From assembly GCA_902760645.1 (NCBI GenBank), contig CACWHC010000008.1, positions 1 through 64,000 on the forward strand: a stretch of 64,000 nucleotides of DNA. The letters run 5' to 3'. Position 1 is the first letter of the stretch. The number at the start of each line of letters is the position of its first letter. A model generated the notes under the pieces. It was given only the letters and a program-made list of their open reading frames with translations, did not search any database and was not told where the DNA came from. Positions 1 through 8,305 of the stretch are shown one piece after another. The DNA comes from an uncultured bacterium (GTDB lineage Bacteria > Cyanobacteriota > Vampirovibrionia > Gastranaerophilales > Gastranaerophilaceae). Position numbers and translations under genes: made by a program.

Positions 1-167
1 AGTCCGGCAAATCTCTACACTATAAATCTGCCTCAAATCCCCGACAATTCGGCATCATAGCCAACAAAAACGCATCTAAACTGTCCTGAAAACCTATACC
101 TCCGAACCACTGACCAAGCTTCGCTTGGTGGGTTCTCGTCCTTCCTCTGTTTTTAGACAATAAAAAA
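1..167. other. No confident gene upstream of tRNA-Gly
   Basis: No convincing coding region is visible. A short palindrome at 113-129 (ACCAAGC-TTC-GCTTGGT) lies here. A minus-strand open frame runs through the segment and ends near base 21, but without a recognisable product or start; it could be the tail of a repeat. It lies directly downstream of the minus-strand tRNA gene. Confidence 0.4.
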
Positions 168-239
168 AGCGGAAGACGGGACTCGAACCCGCGACGTCAA
201 CCTTGGGAAGGTTGCATTCTACCACTGAATTACTTCCGC
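168..239 (-). tRNA. tRNA-Gly (anticodon CCC)
   Basis: The minus strand folds into a complete cloverleaf. Acceptor GCGGAAG pairs with CTTCCGC, the anticodon stem is CAACC/GGTTG around loop TTCCCAA (anticodon CCC), and the T arm is CGGGTTCGAGTCCCG. The discriminator base is U and CCA is not encoded. It reads GGG, a codon expected to be rare in this AT-rich genome. Confidence 0.95.
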
Positions 240-303
240 ATTTTCTATGTTCATGTTAACTCAAAAATGGTTATTTGTAAATTTAAAATTTATTAATATC
301 AAC

Positions 304-332
304 TTGTTTTTATTTTTTTTGAGTTCTATAAT
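304..332 (+). promoter_or_regulatory. Sigma-70-type promoter of the Lys-rich protein gene
   Basis: TTGTTT at 304-309 and TATAAT at 327-332 are separated by exactly 17 bases, about 20 bases upstream of the start codon at 353. The RBS AAGGGG precedes that start. Confidence 0.65.
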
Positions 333-352
333 TTCCCTATTAAGGGGTCAAT

Positions 353-1849
353 ATGAAAGTCAGCAATTATTTATTCGGTTTACCTAAGTTTAATCCTTAT
401 AACAATAACAATACCGACAGTCACCCGTATATTTCAAATAATTTTGCTATAAATCGTGATACGGTTTCTTTTGGAAGATTTATTGATTACGGTATTCCCT
501 CTACTATTGCAAAAGAACTTCATCCTAAAGTAGATGCAATTCACGCAAGTATGGATATGATTAAAGAATTTTTTGCCCCGTATACCGATAAAAAACCCTT
601 ACTTGGTTCAAAAATAAAAAAAATGTATCCTGATGTCGTTCAAAAACGCCATGCAGGAATAACTTTTCATCTTCCGAATACTGATGATACTATAGTTATC
701 ATAAAAGGTAAACAGCCTAATCTTATGTGGATAAGTATTGAAGACGGAAGTAAATTTAACGGTATTATACTTGACGGGAATGATAAACTTGTTGCAAATT
801 ACAGTGAAAATCACCCGCATATGCTTCCAAGAATTCTGAAACATATGAGTGCCGAAAAAATTGAACAAATTCAGCCTGAAAAGTTTATTAACCTCGCTTA
901 TGAAAAAATGACCGCCTATGCTGAATTTATTAACAAAATTAAATCAGGAGAAATCCCTCTTCCGCACAAACCCAGAGGCGTTAGAACAGACACATCCGAA
1001 AAGCCGGCTTTGAAAAAACCTAAAAAAATCAAAGTATCTAAAGATTTGAGCATGAAAAAAATTAAACCCAAAAAAGTTAAAGCTAAAGACTTAGTTCCTA
1101 AAAAGCCAAAAGTTGAAAAAATTAAAAAATCTAAAGATTTAAGTTCGGTTAAATTAAAATCTAAAAAAGTTAAAGTGGTTAAGCCGCCAAAGATTAAATC
1201 AGTAAGAGTTAAGCAGGATAAGCAAACCGCAAAACGTCAAAAAGTTTTAAATCCTCAAAAACCTGACACTGCAAAAAAATCTGTGGCTAAGGAGAAGACT
1301 ATAAAGCAAGTTTTATCTGCTGAAACCAAGTTAAAAGTAAAATCTTCCGAAAACATTAAGGAATCTGCTTCCCCATCCGTTAAGGTAATTGGTATGCAAA
1401 AAGGTTTTATGACTACTAAAGAGCATTTTGATATATTTAATGACGTTTTACAAACAGTTATAAAAAATGTTTCGGATTTGTTTCGAAAACCTATAAACGA
1501 AATTCCAAGCCACATTATGCCAAAACTTGGTGATAAAGGGCAAATTCTCGAATTTTCAGTTGCTACACCCGAAAACGGAAAACTTATCGTTCGTAAAAAA
1601 TCTATAGCAACTCTGGATGTCAAAAATTTGCCGTACCTATCTTTTGAAGAAACTCAAAAAAATAGATTATCGGAATATACCAATATCGATTTGACTACAA
1701 ATGAAATCTTGCGTTCTCTTGTAAATGGCAGACCTATGACAACTCAGCACAGCAGAATATTTCAGGCTAATTTTAATGAAGTCGAAATAAGAAAATATAC
1801 TTTCAGATTAAAAAGATATCTGGATTTGATATTTAATGTAAATTCATAA
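353..1849 (+). CDS. Lysine-rich three-part hypothetical protein
   Basis: I do not recognise this 498-residue protein. There is no signal peptide or membrane segment. An N-terminal globular part (about 1-200, with an Asn-rich patch near 18-21) is followed by a strongly basic low-complexity linker (about 205-335) built of KxKK/KPKK-type repeats with recurring KDL motifs. A second globular part (about 345-498) follows. The two globular parts have loosely similar segments and could be diverged copies, which is inference only. AAGGGG lies 7 bases before the ATG. It is a single-gene unit between a promoter and a strong terminator. The basic linker suggests nucleic acid or polyanion contact, but this is unproven. 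Confidence 0.85.
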   Translation: MKVSNYLFGLPKFNPYNNNNTDSHPYISNNFAINRDTVSFGRFIDYGIPSTIAKELHPKVDAIHASMDMIKEFFAPYTDKKPLLGSKIKKMYPDVVQKRHAGITFHLPNTDDTIVIIKGKQPNLMWISIEDGSKFNGIILDGNDKLVANYSENHPHMLPRILKHMSAEKIEQIQPEKFINLAYEKMTAYAEFINKIKSGEIPLPHKPRGVRTDTSEKPALKKPKKIKVSKDLSMKKIKPKKVKAKDLVPKKPKVEKIKKSKDLSSVKLKSKKVKVVKPPKIKSVRVKQDKQTAKRQKVLNPQKPDTAKKSVAKEKTIKQVLSAETKLKVKSSENIKESASPSVKVIGMQKGFMTTKEHFDIFNDVLQTVIKNVSDLFRKPINEIPSHIMPKLGDKGQILEFSVATPENGKLIVRKKSIATLDVKNLPYLSFEETQKNRLSEYTNIDLTTNEILRSLVNGRPMTTQHSRIFQANFNEVEIRKYTFRLKRYLDLIFNVNS

Positions 1850-1860
1850 TTCGTAAATAA

Positions 1861-1898
1861 AAAAGAAGTTCTGTCAGGTCATCGACAGAACTTCTTTT
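1861..1898. terminator. Bidirectional terminator
   Basis: A perfect 15-bp stem (1861-1875 with 1884-1898) closes an 8-base loop, AGGTCATC, with A and T tracts at the two ends. It separates the convergent genes ending at 1849 and 1916 and can serve both. Confidence 0.9.
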
Positions 1899-1915
1899 CT
1901 ATGATTTATATATGT

Positions 1916-3040
1916 TTATACGCTTGCAACTGCTTTTGATTTTTCAATGCAATCAATTAATGTGCTTGCAACGGTTCTTTGTTCTTCTTCGGTAAGTTCA
2001 GGGAACATAGGTAACGAAATTACCATTTCTGTATTTTTTTCAGAAACAGGCAGCGAACCTTTACCTACACCGAGATATTCATGAACTTTTTGTAAGTGTA
2101 ACGGAATAGGATAATACAGCATTGCACCTATACCACGTTCCTGAAGCATTTTATGAACTTCATCACGGTTAGGAATTTTAACCGTGTATTGATGGTATAC
2201 GCAATATGTATCGTCCAGTTCTTTTGGCGTTACAATATCTGCACAATTTTTAAACAATTCATTATAGTAATATGCATGTTTTCTTCTTAATTCATTCCAG
2301 GTCTTTACATGCGGTAATTTTACTCTCAATATCGCAGCTTGAATTTCATCAAGACGGCTATTAACACCGATTTCATCGTGATGATAGCGAACAGCTCCAC
2401 CATGATTGCGTAGTGCTACAACTCTGTCACGGAGTTTTTCATCATTTGTCATAATCAGACCGCCATCACCCATACCGCCTAAGTTTTTAGTCGGATAGAA
2501 ACTTAAACAACCGAAATCACCAAATGTACCTACCATTTTACCTTTATATAATGCACCTACAGCCTGACAGCAATCTTCAATAACGTGCAAGTTATGCTTT
2601 TTGGCTACTGCCATAATTGCATCCATATCACAAGGTTGACCGTATAAATGAACCGGAATGATAGCTTTTGTTCTTGGTGTTATTGCAGCTTCAAGTTTTG
2701 AAGCATCTAAATTAAATGTATTTTCGTCTATATCAACGAATACCGGTTTAGCACCGACTATACCAATTGCTTCTGTTGTTGCAACAAATGTAAATGCAAC
2801 GGTGATTACTTCATCGCCCGCACCTATATCTAATGCTCTTAATGCCAGATGTAAAGCATCTGTTCCCGAATTTAATCCTACAGTATATTTACATCCGAAA
2901 AAGTCTGCCATTTCCTGTTCAAAAGCTTTTGTATTTGGACCTAAAATATAAGAACCCGAACGAAGAACTTCACAAACTGCTTTTTCTACTTCAGTACCAA
3001 TAGTTGCATACTGGCGTTTTGAATCAATAATAGGTATCAT
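1916..3040 (-). CDS. DegT/DnrJ/EryC1/StrS-family aminotransferase
   Basis: A PLP-dependent sugar aminotransferase of 374 residues, full length for the family. These enzymes transfer an amino group, usually from glutamate, to a nucleotide-linked keto sugar used in surface polysaccharide. Visible features are [13 protein letters not shown] near 55-67, the family signature PVHLYGQP near 129, the cofactor-ring aspartate D156 in VIEDCCQA, and the Schiff-base lysine K185 in [15 protein letters not shown] lies 8 bases before the ATG. No other sugar-nucleotide gene is adjacent, so the exact substrate cannot be told. It is probably involved in LPS or glycan biosynthesis. Confidence 0.93.
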   Translation of the reverse strand: MIPIIDSKRQYATIGTEVEKAVCEVLRSGSYILGPNTKAFEQEMADFFGCKYTVGLNSGTDALHLALRALDIGAGDEVITVAFTFVATTEAIGIVGAKPVFVDIDENTFNLDASKLEAAITPRTKAIIPVHLYGQPCDMDAIMAVAKKHNLHVIEDCCQAVGALYKGKMVGTFGDFGCLSFYPTKNLGGMGDGGLIMTNDEKLRDRVVALRNHGGAVRYHHDEIGVNSRLDEIQAAILRVKLPHVKTWNELRRKHAYYYNELFKNCADIVTPKELDDTYCVYHQYTVKIPNRDEVHKMLQERGIGAMLYYPIPLHLQKVHEYLGVGKGSLPVSEKNTEMVISLPMFPELTEEEQRTVASTLIDCIEKSKAVASV

Positions 3041-3113
3041 AATTTTCTCCTTTTTTATACTGCCCCCTTATTTTAAGTATACCACACTGCTGAGTATCTT
3101 TATATAAATTTAA

Positions 3114-3146
3114 TAAGAGGATTTGTTACTAAAACAAATCCTCTTA
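3114..3146. terminator. Bidirectional terminator-like hairpin
   Basis: A 14-bp perfect stem (3114-3127 with 3133-3146) with loop ACTAA and AT-rich flanks lies 30 bases beyond the stop of the minus-strand coiled-coil gene. Confidence 0.75.
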
Positions 3147-3175
3147 TTTTATGTATATTTATTTTTGATTCAAGA

Positions 3176-3670
3176 TTATTGTTCGGAAGTTCCCCAATCA
3201 CCATCGCCTTGCATAAGTGTCGGTTCTGTTTTTTCATATCCGGCTGATACGCCTCCGTCAAGTTTGTCTATTTTTTCATTTCTATCGGCAATTTTGCCTT
3301 CAAGTTTTTGGATTTTCTTTTCGTATTTCGCTATTTTCTTTTCATCATCAGTATCAGCAATTTTTGATTTTAAATCTGAAATTTTTTCTTCATATTTTTC
3401 AATTTTGTCATACTGTTTCGCCATTTTATCTACATTGTCCATATCGATACCTGCAGCTTCATAGGCATCTCTCCAAATATCCGTGTCATAGTTTTTGGCT
3501 AATTCTTTAGGACTGTGGGTGAATGGGTCAAAAGCAATACCGGTAGCTTTGCCGTCTGCTCCGGTTACAGCTTTTGGTGCATCATAGTGAACGGCACCTG
3601 ACGGGTCTTTCCATCCCGTTGCACGTTCGTGGTCTGCTCTGTTCATAATGTAAATGCCGTTAATAAACAT
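3176..3670 (-). CDS. Coiled-coil hypothetical protein
   Basis: I do not recognise this protein. The longest frame starts at a TTG at 3694, but GAGGAG lies inside that frame 8 bases before an ATG at 3670, so I take 3670 as the start (164 residues). Residues 1-70 are a mixed region rich in Gly, Asp and aromatic residues. Residues about 80-145 form a highly charged heptad-like coiled coil, and the tail is acidic and Gly-rich. No signal peptide or membrane segment is present. It is a single gene with its own terminator, probably a lineage-restricted cytoplasmic or secreted structural protein. Confidence 0.8.
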   Translation of the reverse strand: MFINGIYIMNRADHERATGWKDPSGAVHYDAPKAVTGADGKATGIAFDPFTHSPKELAKNYDTDIWRDAYEAAGIDMDNVDKMAKQYDKIEKYEEKISDLKSKIADTDDEKKIAKYEKKIQKLEGKIADRNEKIDKLDGGVSAGYEKTEPTLMQGDGDWGTSEQ

Positions 3671-3807
3671 GTTTTTATACTCCTCAAATTCCAAATTGTT
3701 ATATACTATATATATAAAAACAATATACTAATAGAAATTGCTAAACAACTGTAACATTATCTATTATAACATATTAACATGACTTTTTTAAGTGACGAAA
3801 CCCCTTT

Positions 3808-3834
3808 TTGTTACTGATATTTACACTTTATAAT
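3808..3834 (+). promoter_or_regulatory. Possible promoter of the SLH-protein operon
   Basis: TTGTTA at 3808-3813 and TATAAT at 3829-3834 are separated by 15 bases, slightly short of ideal. They would give a leader of about 85 bases before the ATG at 3924. Confidence 0.4.
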
Positions 3835-3923
3835 TAAAGTTAATATTTCTTTACATATATTGTTTTAATACTTGTTTCAATGTACCATGTGGAAAGAGTT
3901 TATATAAAATTTGAGGGGGTATA

Positions 3924-5069
3924 ATGAAAAATCAAATCAAAGCATTGTTAATCGGTTGTGCTATGACTTTTACTGCGTTACAGACACAAGCATTTCAGTT
4001 TCCTGATGTTCCGGAAAATCATTGGGCAGCAAAGCAGATAGATATTTTATCAGATCAGGGTGTAATTGTAGGTTATCCTGACGGTACTTTTAAGCCGGAT
4101 GATAACGTTACAAGGGCTGAGTTTGCATCTATGGCAATTAAGGCTTTGGGACAGGAACATACAAAAGTAATTCAGCCTGTTGTATTTACTGATATTGATT
4201 CAGGTTACTGGGCTTATGATGCTATTCAAAAGGCTCTTTATTTTGATTTGATTTCTAGTGAAAAAACATTATTTAGACCGGATGATAATGTTTCAAGAGA
4301 AGAGGCTACAACTGTTGCAGTCAATGCCCTGACTACCGAACAAATCAGTCCTGCAAAGGCGATTGAGGTGTTGTCAAAATATTCTGATATAGATTCTATT
4401 CCTAAAGAATTTTTAATTCCTGCGGGCAAATCAGAAATTCTTAATATGATTGTTGTGGCACCGAACAGTCAAAAGCCGGCATTGGAGCCTTTAAGACCTG
4501 CTACCAGAGCAGAAGTTGCTGCTATATTATTTAATATGCGCGAGCAGGCTAAACTAAATCCTAATGCAAAACTTGCGGAAGCTATGAGAAAGAAAACCGG
4601 TAACGGATATGTTATAGAAGATGCAACAATTCAGGGCAGTGTAGGTACTATTCCTGCAGGTTCTGTTTTCCCTGTAAAAATAACAAAATATATTTCTACC
4701 CAGACTTCGGCTGCGGGGGATGTGTATGTTGGTGTTGCACCGCAAAATTACACTACCAAAGATCATTATATCCTTGTGTATGAAGGCTCTAATTTCAAAG
4801 GGCAATTGCTGGATGTAAGAAGCGGTAAATGGTTCGTCAGAAATGGTGTTCTTGTACTTGAAAATTCTTTAATTACTACTTATAACGATCAGGTAACAAA
4901 TTTTAAGGCAACAGGTGAATTAAGTAAGGACAGAAATTGGTTTATGCGTTTTGTCAGAGCAACATTAAAAGGCGAAAAACTTGAAGCTGCTCCTACGGAT
5001 GTTGTTTATATGCGATTATTAGAGCCTGTGAAAATTGATTTGACCAACGGCTGGATATACGAGGAGTAA
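3924..5069 (+). CDS. S-layer-homology (SLH) domain envelope protein
   Basis: A secreted cell-envelope protein of 381 residues. A signal peptide (about 1-23, ending ALQTQA) precedes an SLH repeat (about 25-67, FPDVPENHWAAKQI then GYPDGTFKPDDNVTRAEF) and a second one (about 90-135, with FRPDDNVSREEA). A degenerate third repeat includes the TRAEVAAIL segment near 193. The C-terminal half (about 225-381) is a beta-rich region with no family I can name. SLH repeats bind secondary wall polymers or peptidoglycan. GAGGGGG precedes the ATG. It heads a run of co-directional genes extending to 9747. Confidence 0.9.
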   Translation: MKNQIKALLIGCAMTFTALQTQAFQFPDVPENHWAAKQIDILSDQGVIVGYPDGTFKPDDNVTRAEFASMAIKALGQEHTKVIQPVVFTDIDSGYWAYDAIQKALYFDLISSEKTLFRPDDNVSREEATTVAVNALTTEQISPAKAIEVLSKYSDIDSIPKEFLIPAGKSEILNMIVVAPNSQKPALEPLRPATRAEVAAILFNMREQAKLNPNAKLAEAMRKKTGNGYVIEDATIQGSVGTIPAGSVFPVKITKYISTQTSAAGDVYVGVAPQNYTTKDHYILVYEGSNFKGQLLDVRSGKWFVRNGVLVLENSLITTYNDQVTNFKATGELSKDRNWFMRFVRATLKGEKLEAAPTDVVYMRLLEPVKIDLTNGWIYEE

Positions 5070-5078
5070 TAATTTCAG

Positions 5079-6002
5079 GTGTCAAAGCAAGAGCAGATTG
5101 AAGAACTCCAGGAAATATTGAGGGAAGACAGTGAGAATTACAGAGCAAGACGAGAACTTGCTCTGATTCTCATTGATTCGGGTTTTGCTGAGGAAGCTGC
5201 TCAGCATATTACCTATTTACTTCAAAAAATGCCGGATGATTCTAATCTTTATTATAATTTGGGTATTGCCTATGAAAAAATGAAAATGCCATATCAGGCG
5301 GAGGAAACTTATCTTAAGGCAATTGAAATAAATCCCGATTATGCGGATGCAATTTATAATTTAGGTTTGGTGTACACGGATTTAAAAGATTATCAAAAGG
5401 GGATTGAGTGTTTCAAAAAGGTTTTAAAACTTGATGAGAATGATTCTAACTCATATTTTAATCTTGGAATTTGTTATTTCAAATTAGGAGATTATGTCAA
5501 TGCTATCTTAAATTTTCAAAATACACTGGATTTGAATAATGATGATTTATATGCTCATTTTTACATTGGCAACATCCTATTTGACATGAAAGAATTGCAG
5601 GCGGCAAAAGAAGAATTTTTAAAAGTTATAGAACTTTCACCGGATTACAGTTGGGCATATTACAATCTTGGATGTATAGCCTATGCTGAGGGTGATTATG
5701 AAGCTGTCGTGAATTATCTTAATAAGACCATTGAACTTAATCCGAAAGATGAGGGTGCGTATTTGAATTATGCAAAGCTGCTGGCAAAGATGAATATGTA
5801 CGAAGAATCCAAATCGGTTATGAATGCTGCTGCGGAAAATTGTTCAAATATCGGACAAATTTGTTACTACATGGCACAGCTTGCAAAAGCTGTCGGAAAT
5901 ACGGAAGATTATTCCGCATATTTAAATTACGCTCTTGAAAACAGAAATACTTTGGAAACTGATGTTGATAAAATAATGGCGGAAATTGAAAGTATAAATT
6001 AA
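5079..6002 (+). CDS. TPR-repeat protein
   Basis: A tetratricopeptide-repeat protein of 307 residues with about seven consecutive TPR units. Diagnostic spacing such as YYNLGIAYEKMKMPYQAEE and AIYNLGLVYTDLKDYQKGI is clear from about 20 to 270. Such repeats form a superhelical protein-interaction scaffold, so no catalytic role is expected. The start is GTG at 5079. The SD GAGGAG (5061-5066) lies within the last codons of the upstream gene, so the two genes are translationally close. No signal peptide is visible, so it is likely cytoplasmic. It could support assembly of the neighbouring envelope protein, but that is inference. Confidence 0.88.
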   Translation: MSKQEQIEELQEILREDSENYRARRELALILIDSGFAEEAAQHITYLLQKMPDDSNLYYNLGIAYEKMKMPYQAEETYLKAIEINPDYADAIYNLGLVYTDLKDYQKGIECFKKVLKLDENDSNSYFNLGICYFKLGDYVNAILNFQNTLDLNNDDLYAHFYIGNILFDMKELQAAKEEFLKVIELSPDYSWAYYNLGCIAYAEGDYEAVVNYLNKTIELNPKDEGAYLNYAKLLAKMNMYEESKSVMNAAAENCSNIGQICYYMAQLAKAVGNTEDYSAYLNYALENRNTLETDVDKIMAEIESIN

Positions 6003-6025
6003 TTTATTGCAACTTTGTAACGTAT

Positions 6026-6054
6026 TTGTTTAAAACACAAAAATAGCGTATTAT
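6026..6054 (+). promoter_or_regulatory. Promoter placing the start site at the kinase ATG
   Basis: TTGTTT (6026-6031), 17 bases, TATTAT (6049-6054). The expected transcription start, 6-8 bases downstream, coincides with the ATG at 6061, and no Shine-Dalgarno motif precedes that ATG. This would give a leaderless message. Confidence 0.55.
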
Positions 6055-6060
6055 TATGTT

Positions 6061-7647
6061 ATGAAAGATTCAAGGATTATTTTAGTAGATGATGAAAAGA
6101 TGGTTACTTCGGCTTTTAAAACGCTTTTGAAGGTTGAGGGCTATACTAATATTGAGTGTTTTAATAAACCTGAGGAGGCTCTGAAATATTTGGGTGAAAA
6201 TGCTCCGGATATTGTTGTCTCCGATTTTTTAATGCCGGATATGAACGGACTGGAATTTTTAACCGAAGTAAAAAAAATGTATCCGGAGGTAAGTATGATT
6301 ATGCTTACCGGATATGCGGATAAAGAAAATGCAATTAAGGCTATAAATGAAATAGGTTTGTATAAATACATAGAAAAACCATGGGATAATGATGATTTGT
6401 TAATAAATGTCAGAAACGGCATAGAAAGAAGCCATCTTATTGCCGGATTGAGAGAAAAAATTGCAGAGTTAGAAGATGCAAAAAGACAGCTGGAAATTTA
6501 TTCAACAGATTTGGAAAGGTTAGTTGCGGAAAGAACAAAGGACTTAACAGTAGCAAACAGTAAATTATCAGGTATAATTGGCTATTGTGCGGATGGTATT
6601 ATTATACTCGACAGTACAGGTAATATACTTCAGGCTAATCCTGCTTGTGAAAATATGACCGGACTTAGTGAAGATTCTTTAAAGGGAATGAAATTTCAGG
6701 AAATTGCTTATGTTGCTAACAGAATCGGAAATATTGCATCAGATAATCAGGATGGAGGCATATTCGGGTTAAATAAGGATACAAATGATGTCCTTGTAAA
6801 GGATTGTGTAATCGTGAATAAACTTGGAGGTGCCGAAATTCCGGTAGAAATAAACTTTGCGGCTATTTATTCTGAAGATAACGAAAACAAGTATGTTGGT
6901 GTTATTCGTGATGTAAGCAAGCAAAAAGAGAATGAGCGTTTAAGGGACGATTTCATTGCGACATTGACTCACGATTTAAGGACTCCTTTGCTGGCAGCTA
7001 TACAAACGTTAAAATTCTTCCTTGACGGTTCGCTTGGTGAGGTTGAAGAAAAACAGGCGGTTCTCTTATCAACGATGTTGCAAAGTAATGAAGATTTGCT
7101 CGGTTTAGTTAATGCTTTGTTAGAGGTATACAGGTTCGAAAGCGGTAAATTGACTCTTTGCAAGACAGTATTTCCAATCAAAGACTTGGTTACGCAGTGT
7201 TATGATGAATTAAAACCTTTAGCTGATAAAAAGAATATTGAATTTAATCTTGTTTGTGAAATGGATGATAATACCGAGATAGTTGCCGATAAATCTGAAA
7301 TCAAAAGAGTTATGATTAATTTGTGCGGTAATGCAGTTAATTATACGAATAAAAACGGGCAAATTGAGATTATTGCAAAAGCACAGTCAGGCGATTTTAT
7401 ATTTTCCGTTTCAGATAACGGAAACGGAATTCCGCCGGAAGATATTCCGAAATTGTTTAACAGATTTTCTCAGGGTACTGCCAGAAAACGTTCAACAGGT
7501 ACAGGTTTGGGATTGTATTTGTCACGCCAAATTGTTGAAGCTCATGGCGGTAAAATTTGGCTGAACAGTAAACTAAATAAGGGCAGTGAATTTACATTTT
7601 TACTTACAAATGTTGTAAAGGAAGAAAGACAGGTTGTAAATGGTTAG
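6061..7647 (+). CDS. Hybrid REC-PAS-histidine kinase
   Basis: A sensor kinase of 528 residues with a receiver domain at the front. REC is about 1-125 with acidic DD at 10-11, phospho-acceptor D55 in VVSDFLMPD and conserved K in IEKPW. A coiled coil (about 130-165) leads to a PAS domain (about 170-285) of unknown ligand. HisKA has H304 in THDLRTPLL, and the HATPase domain (about 395-515) has an N box near VMINLCGNAVNY and glycine-rich DNGNGIP and GTGLGLYLS motifs. There is no membrane segment, so it senses a cytoplasmic signal or an upstream kinase through REC. It overlaps the next gene, a response regulator, by 8 bases, so they form a cognate pair. Confidence 0.95.
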   Translation: MKDSRIILVDDEKMVTSAFKTLLKVEGYTNIECFNKPEEALKYLGENAPDIVVSDFLMPDMNGLEFLTEVKKMYPEVSMIMLTGYADKENAIKAINEIGLYKYIEKPWDNDDLLINVRNGIERSHLIAGLREKIAELEDAKRQLEIYSTDLERLVAERTKDLTVANSKLSGIIGYCADGIIILDSTGNILQANPACENMTGLSEDSLKGMKFQEIAYVANRIGNIASDNQDGGIFGLNKDTNDVLVKDCVIVNKLGGAEIPVEINFAAIYSEDNENKYVGVIRDVSKQKENERLRDDFIATLTHDLRTPLLAAIQTLKFFLDGSLGEVEEKQAVLLSTMLQSNEDLLGLVNALLEVYRFESGKLTLCKTVFPIKDLVTQCYDELKPLADKKNIEFNLVCEMDDNTEIVADKSEIKRVMINLCGNAVNYTNKNGQIEIIAKAQSGDFIFSVSDNGNGIPPEDIPKLFNRFSQGTARKRSTGTGLGLYLSRQIVEAHGGKIWLNSKLNKGSEFTFLLTNVVKEERQVVNG

Positions 7648-8305
7648 GGTATTAATAATCGAAGATCAGGATATGGCGAGAGTGGCACTTTCTGTAGTAC
7701 TCAGCAAAAATGAGAATATCGAAATTGCTGATATGGCAGTTGATGGTATGGAGGGCGTTGAAAAGGCCTTGAATATTAAACCTGATTTGGTGATTATGGA
7801 TATAGGTTTACCTACCATTGACGGTATTGAGGCAACAAGAAGAATTAAAGATGCAAATTCAAAAATTAAAGTTTTAATGTATACTTCACGAGAAGATGAA
7901 AATGATATTTTTGATGCTTTCAAGGCGGGTGCAGACGGCTATATTACAAAAGGAGCTACAGTTGAGCAGACTATTTCGGCGGTGCTTGCTGTGAGTGAGG
8001 GTACCGGCTGGCTTGATCCTGCAATAGCTAAAGTAGTTTTAACTAATATTCGTAAAGGAAATTCCTCAGATGGCAGACGTGGTGAGATTAATTACAAATT
8101 GGGTAAAAATTTGTACGGTTTGACAGAAAGAGAAATGGATGTTTTAGCCTTAATTGTTGATGGACTCACTAATCCTCAGATTTCTGATAAATTGTGTATA
8201 ACAATTTCTACAACAAAAACTCATGTTCACAGTATCTTGCAAAAATTATATGTCAGAACCAGGGCAAAAGCTACCGCTATTGCAATGAATGAAGGTTTGG
8301 TATAA
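7640..8305 (+). CDS. NarL/LuxR-type response regulator
   Basis: A two-component response regulator of 221 residues. An N-terminal receiver (1-120) has D54 in VIMDIGLP, with TSREDE and ITKGA as the Thr and Lys switch motifs. A C-terminal LuxR-type helix-turn-helix (about 155-218) carries LTEREMDVLALIVDGLT and the recognition segment TTKTHVHSIL. Phosphorylation should drive DNA binding. It overlaps the kinase gene by 8 bases and the next gene by 1 base, so all three are probably co-translated. Targets are unknown; the coupled downstream secreted protein is a likely associate. Confidence 0.95.
   Translation: MVRVLIIEDQDMARVALSVVLSKNENIEIADMAVDGMEGVEKALNIKPDLVIMDIGLPTIDGIEATRRIKDANSKIKVLMYTSREDENDIFDAFKAGADGYITKGATVEQTISAVLAVSEGTGWLDPAIAKVVLTNIRKGNSSDGRRGEINYKLGKNLYGLTEREMDVLALIVDGLTNPQISDKLCITISTTKTHVHSILQKLYVRTRAKATAIAMNEGLV

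Noticed and set aside
1-167. C-terminal fragment of a gene on the minus strand
   Set aside because: An open frame of about 45 codons exists but has no recognisable product, and its start would fall beside the tRNA gene.
3123-3510. Plus-strand frames opposite the coiled-coil gene
   Set aside because: Ser/Phe-rich antisense shadows of a Lys/Glu-rich coiled coil; no RBS.
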